Positions 11,792 to 20,712 of a stretch of 26,604 nt of DNA are shown in pieces. The stretch is from Guillardia theta CCMP2712. Taxonomy: Eukaryota; Cryptophyceae; Pyrenomonadales; Geminigeraceae. A program made the translations under genes and the position numbers. The notes beneath the pieces are model-generated. The model did not search any database. It worked only from the letters and a program-made list of their open reading frames with translations, and was not told where the DNA came from. How positions within the stretch are numbered: the stretch's first letter is position 1; every line of letters starts with the position of its first letter. The DNA lies in contig NW_005434621.1 in the NCBI RefSeq assembly GCF_000315625.1, positions 26,835 to 53,438 of the forward strand, written 5' to 3'.

Positions 11792-14336
11792 CTAAAGGGG
11801 AAGCGAATGGAAGTACTGGACCGCTGCTGCTGCCTTGGCTATGTCGACATTGAGGACGACGTCAACCCTTGCAACCTGAGGAAGAGGAGAGGATGCGGAG
11901 AGGCAGAGAGGAGGAGAGGGAGGAGAGGGAGGAGGAGGAGAAGACGATAGAGGATAGGAGGAGTGAGGGTCAGGAGGAGAGGCGGAGAGGGAGGAGGAGG
12001 AGAAGACGATAGAGGATAGGAGGAGTGAGGGGAGGAGGAGGAGAGGACGATAGAGGATAGGAGGAGTGAGGGAAGGAGGAGGGGAGAGAGTGGAGATGTC
12101 AGCTGACAGGCGGGAGGACGAGAATGAGAATTTCGTCACCTTGTTGGTTTCCGGACCTACGACGTCTGCCGCCCCATCGCTGCTACAGTGCTGAGCGACG
12201 CTGAGGCCTGCGCCAGAGAGATCAGAGGACGCAAATCGAAGCATGGAGGAGGAGGAGGAGGAGGAGGAGGAGGAGGAGGAGGAGGAGGAGGAGGAGGAGG
12301 AGGAGGAGGANNNNNNNNNNNNNNNNNNNNNNNNNNNNNNNNNNNNNNNNNNNNNNNNNNNNNNNNNNNNNNNNNNNNNNNNNNNNNNNNNNNNNNNNNN
12401 NNNNNNNNNNNNNNNNNNNNNNNNNNNNNNNNNNNNNNNNNNNNNNNNNNNNNNNNNNNNNNNNNNNNNNNNNNNNNNNNNNNNNNNNNNNNNNNNNNNN
12501 NNNNNNNNNNNNNNNNNNNNNNNNNNNNNNNNNNNNNNNNNNNNNNNNNNNNNNNNNNNNNNNNNNNNNNNNNNNNNNNNNNNNNNNNNNNNNNNNNNNN
12601 GAAAGAATAGCATCCGTCCACGAGCTTGTTCGCTCTCCCCTGAAACCTGCAAGGAAGGGGGGAGGAAGTGAGGGGAGGAGGGGCAGCGGCAGTGGCAGGA
12701 GCAAGAGCAGGGGCAGGAGGAGGAGGAGGAGGAGGAGGAGACTGACCCTCCCTCCACTTGCATCTGCCGGGAGATCACCCATCTCAGCATCCTCTTCCTG
12801 CCGGTGGACTGGAGTCAGCAGCAGCAGCAGCAGCAGCAGCATGCGGAGGAGCTCGACCGGTCAACGAGCTGCTGTTTCCCCGCCAACAGGATCGCCGCGT
12901 ACCCGCAGAATGAATATCCTCCGTGGGACTCGTTGTTCGGCTCCCCCCCTATCCCTCCTGCAATGAAATGTCTTACCATTCTCCTTCCTCGCCTCTGACC
13001 TCCCTGCCCGCTCCTCTCCCTCTTGTCCTCCTCTCTCCCTTGCAGCTTCTGCCTGCTCTGTATTCCTTCTCTTCTCTTCATTCACCAGCGTGCTTCTTTC
13101 CTGCCCCTCACCCTCCTCAGCCTCCCTCCCTCCCTCCCTCCTCCTTCCCTCCTCCGCCTCCCTCCCTCCCTCCTCCCCTCCTCCGCCTCCCTCCCTCCCT
13201 CCTCTACCTTCGTACGTCTGACAGGACGCTATGTACTCCGCCACACCTTCCTGCTCCTCGTCAGCCACCAGCACATCCGAGCTCAGCTCGCCTTCAGCTC
13301 AGGCGTCAAGATCCCCGTGATGTAGGCGGCTGAAAGGGCACAGTAGCATCCTCTAGCGTCCACCTACCCAGAGGATGAGGAGAGAGCAGGAGGGAGAGAG
13401 TCGGCGCGTCTCTACCTCTCCTCCCTCGTGCAGCGTGAAGCCTCCCGACGGGTGCTTCCTCCTCATCAAGAACTCCAGCAGCTTCTTCCTGTTGATGACG
13501 CTGAACGCCAGTGGTGACCCGATAATGGTCAGAGCGTTGACGGCGGCGTAGGTCGGAGCAAGATGAGGATCCTATCGGCCCCGCGTCACCCTCCTTGCTG
13601 CGAGCATGCGTTCTCACCTGTCCTGGTCCTCCTGCAAAGCCTCCGCCGACATCCTGAGGGCGCGATGAAAGGAGTTTCAGACAAGGGAAGGAAGCAGGAG
13701 GCAGTCGTAGAGAAAGATCAACGGAGGTAGTGCAAGTAGGGGGAGAGCAGGTTCAACAGGAGGAGGAGAGGAGAGCAAGAGAAGTTTAGGGGAAGAGGGG
13801 CAAGAGGAGCAGGAGCAGGAGCAGGAGCCTAAGGTATGCGGCAGCGGGAGGGGACCTGGCATTTGTCCAAAAAGAGTGCGACTTTATCCAGCAGCTCAGG
13901 CTCGGGAAGAGCCTCGAGGATGGAGAGAGAGTTGAGGATCCAGTAGCACAGCCAGGGACGAGATGCGTCAAGCACCGAGAAGCCATTGGGGAGACTGACA
14001 GGCATGTCAACCCTCCCCTCCTCCCTCCTCCTCCTCTCCTAGCGCCAATCACCACCACCTCCTCCTTCATTCCTCCACCTTCCTTCCTCCTCTTCCTCCT
14101 TCCTCCTTGTTCTACTTCTTCTACCTCTCGAGTCCTGCCCGGAGGAACTTGATGTGCGCAGCTCGGTTGAGAAGGAGCGACGAGACGTCCATCTCCTTCA
14201 TCTGCATGCAGTTGATGGGGTTGACACCCATGGCTGACCCCAGGCTCTCCTTCACCAGCTCCTCCGTCTCCTTCTGGATGCTGCATGATAGTCATTGAGA
14301 CGCGGTTCACCATGCCCAGTGTGTCAGGGCAGCCAT
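11792..14336 (-). CDS. FNTB: protein farnesyltransferase beta subunit, interrupted by a sequence gap
   Basis: Catalytic beta subunit of CaaX farnesyltransferase, which transfers farnesyl to a C-terminal Cys of Ras-type proteins in the cytosol. Minus exons: 14311-14336, 14125-14280, 13856-13994, 13618-13653, 13416-13571, 13292-13363, 13208-13250, 12858-12957, 12747-12797, 12601-12646 (runs into the N gap), then 12140-12207 and 11792-11875. Family blocks in order: LDASRPWLCYWIL, GGGFAGGPGQ, HLAPTYAAVNALTIIG, GGE-VDARGCYCALS, AEYIASCQTYEGGIGGEP, ESHGGYSFCG, MLRWVISRQM, GGFQGRANKLVDGCYSF, LSVAQH, and YFHSLPL at the end. The Asp and Cys zinc ligands are in VDGCYSF. The third ligand, the His of the HTCYC block, should lie in the gap. 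VDGCYSF with NKL favours farnesyl- over geranylgeranyltransferase-I. Unusual: a 41-nt GC-AG intron (13251-13291) and a 30-nt first intron (14281-14310, less sure, as is the start ATG). Confidence 0.9.
11876..12139. repeat. purine-rich intron of FNTB with a three-copy minisatellite
   Basis: This is the last intron of the farnesyltransferase gene. On the plus strand it is GGA-rich and contains three copies of a unit of about 28 nt (GACGATAGAGGATAGGAGGA core) beginning near 11941, 12003 and 12050, with spacers that vary. It is flanked by a clear minus-strand donor (AAG|GTGACG) and acceptor (CTCAG|G). Confidence 0.75.
12243..12600. repeat. (GGA)n run followed by a 290-nt assembly gap
   Basis: At least 22 GGA units (12244-12310) lead straight into 290 Ns (12311-12600). 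The gap lies within FNTB, between the VDGCYSF exon and the LSVAQH exon. By family comparison the missing part should encode about 90-110 residues, including the HTCYC zinc-ligand block, plus intron sequence. The expanded repeat probably caused the assembly break. Long poly-Gly/Glu or Ser/Leu frames reading through it are not genes. Confidence 0.9.
12816..12840. repeat. (CAG)8 trinucleotide repeat in an FNTB intron
   Basis: Eight CAG units on the plus strand are CTG on the coding strand. They sit in the 60-nt intron 12798-12857. Spliced around it, the protein reads QLVDR-KRMLRWV as in the family. Left in, the frame hits a stop right after a poly-Cys run. Confidence 0.85.
13251..13291 (-). other. 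41-nt GC-AG intron in FNTB
   Basis: Reading straight through gives a TGA in frame after LTPELKAS. Removing 13251-13291 (AAG|GCGAGC ... GAGCAG|GAA) restores LTPELK-EGVAEYIASCQ, the exact spacing of the conserved TPxLxEGxAEWIxxCQ block. No GT donor exists between the preceding acceptor and the stop. Confidence 0.7.
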
Positions 14337-14972
14337 CAGCGGAGCATGATAGGAGCTACTTGCCACGACATGACGCTACATGATTCTGCTTTCCTCGACA
14401 CCCTCCCAACACGCCCCCCCCCACCCCTCCCCCCACCGCATTTTCTCCAACATCACCACCTCGTTTTTGTCCTACTTTCCTCTCTCGTACCATTTCTAAA
14501 GATAATCTTCAACACCACGACCCCTGAAAGTTCTCTCTTTCTACCTCCTTCCTTGCAGCCTTCCTTTCCGCCCTGCATATGCCGTATCCCAAAATCTCGC
14601 TTCCTCCTAGCTTTCATCCCCCCATTCATGGTCTATCTTCATCGCATCCTCTCTCCTCCTCCTCCTCCCCCTCTCCTCCCTCCTGCTCACCGTATCGAGG
14701 CTCCTTCATGCTCTTCCATTTTCGCACCCATTCCGTTATAAAATAACGGAGAGTCCGCCTCAGGTTATCCTCCAGGAACCCGGTGCTTCCAAGTTGAGTA
14801 AAAGTCGCACAGCGAGTGACCCGGTCATCATGGCCCATGAGTCGGCCCGATCCGGCCCCGGACAAGGACTCGAGCACTACACCAAGTGACGGCCCCCGGC
14901 GTGACTGACCGGGCACTGCCCACCAGCCGCCAGCCGACTCGGTCACTGCCCACCAGCCGCCAGCCGACTCGG
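14337..14972. promoter_or_regulatory. intergenic: probable FNTB 5' flank, pyrimidine-rich
   Basis: The spacer between the FNTB start and the kinase 3' end (both minus) holds a C/T-rich tract at 14400-14700 and part of a GC-rich repeat (14820-14972). Proline/serine-rich frames here are simple-sequence artefacts. The FNTB promoter must lie here if the ATG at 14336 is right; no defined promoter element is visible. Confidence 0.35.
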
Positions 14973-15010
14973 TCACCCGGCTGAGCCGCTGAGGGCCCGG
15001 ACGGTGACTT
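14820..15010. repeat. GC-rich repeat-like element with a 30-bp tandem duplication
   Basis: This CpG-rich tract is like those at 1936-2230, 7070-7330 and 19570-20300. Units 14911-14940 and 14941-14970 are nearly identical (29 of 30 by eye, core CACTGCCCACCAGCCGCCAG). The in-frame extension of the kinase's last exon runs into this tract, so the annotated kinase C-terminus may be repeat-derived or spurious. Confidence 0.7.
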
Positions 15011-17752
15011 GAAGTCTTGGAAATTCATTTCCATTAAAAGTTGTATAGAAACAAGAGGAAAAACACTGAAAATGGAATGTGACGCCCCTTCGGCGATCGC
15101 AGCCCGGCGGCCTAGTAGCACTCCGAGTGGAAAATGGTGCCGTAGTGCGGTCAGAAGATAGACGTCTCAGTTCCGCGCCATCCTCATTCTTCACCCATTC
15201 GCGTAAACTTGTGACAACATGAAATGCTGGGGAGAAGTCAAACGAGCCATCAACACCTGCCTTCACCTTGAACTCATCCCAGTCGATGACCCCATCTTTG
15301 TTTCGATCGGCAGAGCTCACCATCGCGTCAAGCTACGGGCGAGTCAGCTCATCGCACCCGAGCACACCCTAGTTGCATGCAGACCTCGGAATCGCTCAAG
15401 TCCGTTCCCAGTCGGTGCAGGATCTCTCGAAGCTCTCTACCGTTGATGGATCCGGTGCGTTGCAAGTCGAACGCCTGTGCAGCAGATCGTCAGTGCTGCC
15501 ATGACGTCGTGCAACCTCGTACATGGAAGATGGAACGGAGCTCGTTCTCCATCGATTTTGAGTATCCATGCTCATTCTGAGAGAAAGTAAGGCATGAAGA
15601 TACGCGGCCTCTTGCATCCATACATAATGCCCAGGCCCCATCATCATGCAATACTCGTCGAAAGAGATGGTCCCTACGACACAAGTGTGAATCATCGTGA
15701 TGATTGAAACCTCCGCACTCACCATTTCGAAGCACGTCAAAATGATCCATCATATCTGAAGCCAAGTTACAAAATCCTTCCTTGAGGACTGCCTAAAAGG
15801 ATACAAACCTTTGATTTGCTTCTCCGACCTATCAATCCCCAACGCTCGCTGCATGACAGCAATCACAACAAAGTCGAACGGGGAGAGGAATAGATCTCAC
15901 CAGACTCTCGGTCAGGTTTGTCAGATCGATGAAACCGGTGTGATCACGGTCCAACATATCAAAGGATTCCTTCAGAACCTACACATGCAAAGTCATAAAC
16001 CCCAAGAAATCAACAGGCTCGCGTGCCTCCAGCCGGATCGGATCGGATTTGACCGATTCTAGAATAGATTTCTGCACGACAAGTCATCCCAGGAAAGAGC
16101 CTCGGGCTTGCCGCTCACCCGTTCCCCTTCATCAGGAAACGAAGCCAAGGGACGCGACATGCGGAGGAGAGCAGCAAAGGTGTTCACAGCTCCCTTCAAT
16201 CGTCGAGACGCAACCTGATCGGAAGTTACACTTGGATGAAATGCTTTAGCAGGGTGAGAACCTGCAATTCTTGCAATCGTTCCTGCACATTTCCAGCATC
16301 TCCACCGAGCTGTTCAGTTGGCAGCTCGTCTTCTTTGTATGCTTTCATCCAGGAATGTTGAAAAACCTACATCAAGTAAACACACGGATGCTGGAAAGAA
16401 ACCAGCATACCTGTGCAGGAGTGAATCGTTTCTTGGGATCTACGTGCATCATATTTCTGATCAAGTCTTTTGCTTGCGCTGTAGAGAATGGCTCAGAATT
16501 CAGAAACGACAGCAATGAGAATCAATACCAGAGACTCCACTCCAAAACGCATCCGGAAATGAATAGCGGGCCTTTGTGATATGGCTGTTCAGACAGAGTC
16601 ATTTCACAATACATCAGGTCTGATAGGTAGCAACCTGAAAAGGACCGCTGGCGGAGATGTTTGGTCAAACGGCGGCATGCCGCTTAACAAAATATACAAA
16701 ATCACACCTTGAGAAAAATCGTGAACACGTTCCAGTGTGGGTTTGCAAACGCACCAGTGCTCCAAATATCGCACTCCATGCCATATCCCTTTCGCATGAT
16801 AACTTCTGGTGCTGTACAAGATGTCAATTCAAGCAATCACACACAATCAATCGAAGTCACCCAAGTAACTTGGAGTTCCGCACAATGTTGTCATCGTCTT
16901 AACTTTGTCATGCTCGTGAATATCAATGATTTTCCCCAGGCCAAAATCTGCCAACTTGATAGGAGAGTCCTCTCTCATGTTCGCATAGAGAACATTTTCA
17001 GGCTTAATGTCCCTGTGCACGATCCCGATGCTATGGAGGTAGTCGACAGCCTTGACGATTTGAATGAAGACATGTGCGGCATCCTTTTCAGAGTATTTCT
17101 CCTTCGCTATTATGCGATCAAACAGTTCCCCACCGGTGACCAGCTCCATAACAATGTACAGCTTGCTGTTTGAATCGAACACTGCCATACGGCCCCAAGT
17201 CAGTCAATGAAACACCTCCCTTGGGACCCTCATCAGCAAAGTTGGATTCTCACTTTCTAGAAACTGAATGCAATGGGGGTGTTTCACTTTCTTCATAATC
17301 TCAATCTCTTCTTGGAGCTGTTGGATCATCGTCATATACCGCAACAGAGCATCCGATATCGAATACCCTCTTGAGATCCTCATCTTTCTTGCATTTGTCC
17401 TTGGAGATCACTTTGATAGCCACCTCCTGCACAAACATGACTTGTCAACATGTTGAGGAAACAAGAAAATATTGAGCCTCACATTGCCTGATGCCTTATG
17501 TCTAGCTTTGTAAACCTTTGCAAACTTCCCTTGTCCAATAGCTACAAAATCGTACCCATCAATCAACCGGATCCATAAACCAACGGAAAGACTTACTCTT
17601 GCTCTCAATGTCATACTCACGCTTAACTGCACTGCTCAAGAAGCTGAAGATCGGGAGCATCGTGATTGGCCTCAGAGGCCGAAAGACCGAGTGTTTCTTT
17701 TCTGTATCAATACTTGGTGTTGCCTGCTGCGCTGAATCCAGAAGGGTCCCAG
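14973..17752 (-). CDS. calcium-dependent protein kinase (CDPK), at least 19 exons, 5' end not found
   Basis: Ser/Thr kinase activated by Ca2+ through fused EF-hands. Minus exons: 17597-17752, 17483-17541, 17367-17426, 17254-17317, 16861-17181, 16755-16811, 16635-16707, 16529-16584, 16411-16478, 16262-16366, 16119-16214, 16054-16071, 15901-15978, 15809-15848, 15723-15755, 15624-15673, 15523-15576, 15385-15474, and 14973-15332 (end uncertain). Phases agree at every join; introns are 44-75 nt. Kinase motifs in order: GQGKFAKV, VAIK lysine, VMELVTGGELFDRI (Met gatekeeper), HRDIKPEN, DFG, CGTPSYLAPE, SGMPPFDQ, VDPKKRFTPAQ. A linker (RRLKGAVNTFAALLRM) resembles the CDPK junction helix. Four EF-hands follow: DRDHTGFIDLTN (no Glu at position 12), DVLRNGTISFDE, DLQRTGSINGRE, and canonical DRNKDGVIDWDE. 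Exon 17597-17752 begins at phase 1, so an initiating exon lies upstream. Beyond about 15240 the tail shows no homology and enters a repeat. Confidence 0.9.
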
Positions 17753-18180
17753 CTGCCAAAAAAGAAAAAGAAAAAATATCATGATGTACGTTCAAGCAAG
17801 ACTCCGTGATTTTGCGAGAAAATTTTTCATGAACACACTCTTTGTTCCTTATTTTGATCCACTTCTCTATTCAAAACCATGACACGCCTACCGATTCGCA
17901 AAATACGTAATCAAACATCAAGAAAACAACCGACTCTGAACCAAAACCATGTCAATGACATTGACCTCTCTGAATCACCTAGAAGATGTTGGCACTGATT
18001 CGAAATACACTTAATCCTGCTTTTCTGAGCAAATCAAAGGTATCCCCTCCTTGCAAATGCACTCCCTCTACGCCCGATCACAAACGAGCACGATCAAGGT
18101 GGCCCATCACCAGCAGAATCTCAGCAAACAAGCAGCTTCGGCCCTTCAATCATCCTTCCATGTTCCATAATAAACAGCTT
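17753..18180. other. 5' flank or first intron of the CDPK gene
   Basis: This is AT-rich DNA upstream of the first recognised kinase exon. A pyrimidine-rich acceptor (TTTTTTGGCAG on the minus strand) abuts that exon. Several minus-strand ATGs occur with short frames (for example near 17953), but none joins in phase 1 convincingly. The start codon and promoter are probably here or a little beyond. Confidence 0.4.
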
Positions 18181-19470
18181 CTCCATCAGCCCTACGGGCT
18201 TCCTACCCCTCCCGACTACCATTTCTTCGCTATTCCACCCTATCCCCTGTCGCGACCATCTTTGGTTGGAGGGCAATCAGGGGAGGAGGGGAACACTCTC
18301 TACAAAGAGGGGTAGGGTAATTGGCCAATCGTACCCCTACCCCCCAGTTCCACCTCTAGCCGCAGCCATTTTGATACCACCCCCTTCCCCCTTGCAAAAG
18401 AGGTTGCTGTGGATAGGGTGTGGGTGGGTTGTTGGGTCTGAAAAATTTACTAGTGGTCAAATCTGAGGACCTCCCCTTGACCAAAAGGGGGTGGGGTCAT
18501 GAGAGGGGGGTGGTATCTTTAAAGATAGGGGGTATGTACCCACGGGGGTAGGGGAGAGCGACCGGGAAGTCTCCGAGGCAAGGGTGCTGTCTTTAAATGG
18601 GGGATGCGCCAGGGGTAATTTTATGAGACGGGGGGTGGTAAAGTATAAATAGATCCCGCTCTTAATGAGGGTGGGTAAAAGACCTCGGGGGTAGGGGTGC
18701 ATGTGCCAAGTAGCTCCACCCCCAACCCAAGTCAGCCCCAGACTTGGTGAGGTTCTGAAAAGGAGAGTTTTGAGGGGTATTCTTATCCAAGGGGGTGGGG
18801 GATGAATTGGAGGGGGTAGGGGTTCTCCAGTCATCAAGACCAGCTGTCAAGGAGGTATGAAATTAAGACCACCCCTCTTTCCATAGCAGCTGCACCCCTC
18901 AACTTTCGAACACTGAATTATGCGACTACCCCTTATTCAAAAGAGGATTGACCCCAAGCTTGCCTTGAGGTACCCTACCCCATCATGAGCTACGGCTATT
19001 CGATCAAGTACAAAAATCCATTGCTGGAGCCAGCAAAATCGTAGCTTTTCAAGGAGTCGCAGGGGTCCCTCAAGGGAAATTGTAGGGTGGGGGGTGAAAA
19101 AGGAATTGTGGGTGGGGTAGTCTTAAAAATCAACAAGATTCTCCCCAATAGTGGGGATTGGGTGTAGGGGACTGCAGTGGGTGAGGAGATCTTGGGGGTA
19201 GTCCAAACTGGAACAGGTCAAGTGAAATTAGGGTGGGGTCAAAGTTTAAATATTTGCAGAGACGTAGTGAAAGATGATGAAGGTCGATGGATCATGAGAA
19301 AAGTATATGATGACATACGATGTTTCTCAGAGGTAGACCCAGCATCACAGCTCGGTCAAGTGGTGTGAGCCATGTCTGGGGTAACCGGTGTGAAGTTCCT
19401 CCCTCAGTGGGGTAGGGTATTTTCAAGTGGTAGATTGTAGGGTGGGGTGGAACAGGTTTTTGCAAGGGGA
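18180..19470. repeat. G-rich/C-rich degenerate repeat block (intergenic), like 5260-6330
   Basis: The stretch is filled with GGGGGTAGGGG, GGGGTGGGG and complementary ACCCCTACCCC words on alternating strands, with AT-rich interruptions. Frames here are glycine/proline-rich chance translations. Like the 5260-6330 block, it lies beyond the 5' end of a minus-strand gene and before a GC-rich element. Several clusters fit the G-quadruplex consensus loosely. Confidence 0.6.
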
Positions 19471-19569
19471 ACAAAGATGCTGTGCTTTCGTTGCATTCGT
19501 TGGCCATAATTTGGTATTCATATTGAAATATCCATTAAAGTATTTGAAAATTGGGAGAAATAAAAAGTG

Positions 19570-20300
19570 GAAAGAGGATACGTCAAAAGTTGTTGGCCGA
19601 GTCGGCGTACTGTGGGCCGGTAGCACTCTGCAATCCGGCTCGTCGACGTTCGGTACGGTCACCGTCACGGTCGGCCCGGGCCGGGCGGCGGCCCGGGCCG
19701 CGGATCCGAGTCATCCGATCCCGGAGTACGGTCCGGGCCGATGGCGCCGCGGATCAAAACTCGGAAGACAGGACCCCATGCTCATATCTTTACTCAAAGT
19801 TAAGTGAAAAATCAGTACGACGACTATCCTGATTGACTTAACTTTGCCGGAGTAAAGAACTGAGTCCGAGGAGGCTAGGAACTTCCAAAGTTACTACTCC
19901 GTACGGCAGTCACGCGGTCAACGGTCCCTGCCAACCGGCTTCTGACGGAATACAAGTTTGTTAGACTTGTACTAGTCCAAAGTCACGCAGCCTCGGATAT
20001 CACATCATCGACCTTGGTTGTAACAAGACAGTTTTTGCTCACTGAGACCGAGTTTAATGCACACAAAACCAGAATTGAGGAGCACATGAGAGATAGACTG
20101 TATGTAGGATGTGAAACCCACACACGCTACATTGCCGCCTCACAGGAGAGTTTTGTTAACTCGGCGCTATCTGACTGGCACGGCTGGCATACGTTCCATC
20201 AGCTTCACTGAGCCTCCATAAGTTGACGAGAACTGCAGTGACGGTGAGCCTGGCACTGACGGTAGCCCGGCCCGGGCGTCGGGGCCACCCGGACTTCGGA
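19570..20300. repeat. GC-rich repeat-like element with an inverted copy at 7.6 kb
   Basis: A very CpG-rich core (about 19600-19760; GGCCCGGGCC and GTACGG words) is followed by a segment at about 19785-19895. The reverse complement of that segment matches about 7613-7680 (shared CGTACTGATTTTT and ACTTAACTTTGAGTAAAGA). A second GC-rich patch lies at 20240-20300. No transposase or other coding signature was seen. Likely a decayed dispersed repeat. Confidence 0.5.
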
Positions 20301-20712
20301 AGCAGGGCATAATCTTCAAGCCCGCCTCAAGTGAAATCCTATCAGATGCAGAAGGCAGCAATACTTTCTTGAAACCTACTGGCTTCGATTCCGGCAATGC
20401 GATGCGACTGGTGATGAGCAGATCGGGATGTACAAGCGGTTGGTACCTGCGCATGAGAGGGAGAAGGGAAGATGGGGAGGACGATGGTGGAAAGAGGAAG
20501 GGAGTGATGGAGCAGGGATGGGGGGGGCGGGGAGGGGATGGAGCTATGCTGAGGAGAAGTTGACAAGAAGTTGAGTGAAACGAGGTACCCAAAAGTGATG
20601 TGAACCTTGGAAAGGATGGGGTGAGAAGGAGAGTAGATGGAACAGACCAGAGCGATAGCCGGGTTGAAGCAAGCATTGTCCTCTTGAGTGGAGGGAGAGG
20701 AGGATATCCTTC
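20301..20712. promoter_or_regulatory. 5' flank of the beta-helix gene
   Basis: Mixed sequence with a purine-rich patch (20450-20560) lies upstream of the ATG at 20713. A minus-strand frame at 20167-20835 spans it but overlaps the signal-peptide exon and is compositionally simple. The promoter of the plus-strand gene is expected here; no defined element is recognised. Confidence 0.3.

Noticed and set aside
11808-11880. Plus-strand ATG frame with GYVDIEDDVNPCNL
   Set aside because: No donor follows before a stop. The same bases are the last minus-strand exon of FNTB with a good acceptor.
12188-12998. Plus-strand frames around the gap, including a poly-Gln frame (12804-12998) and VCRPIAATVLSDAEA near 12170
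   Set aside because: They first looked coding because of high third-position GC. The minus strand here carries splice sites and unmistakable farnesyltransferase beta blocks, so these are antisense shadows.
18180-19470. Internal telomere tract
   Set aside because: GGGGTAGGG words resemble telomeric repeats, but unit length and spacing are irregular and polarity alternates, so a degenerate repeat is the better description.
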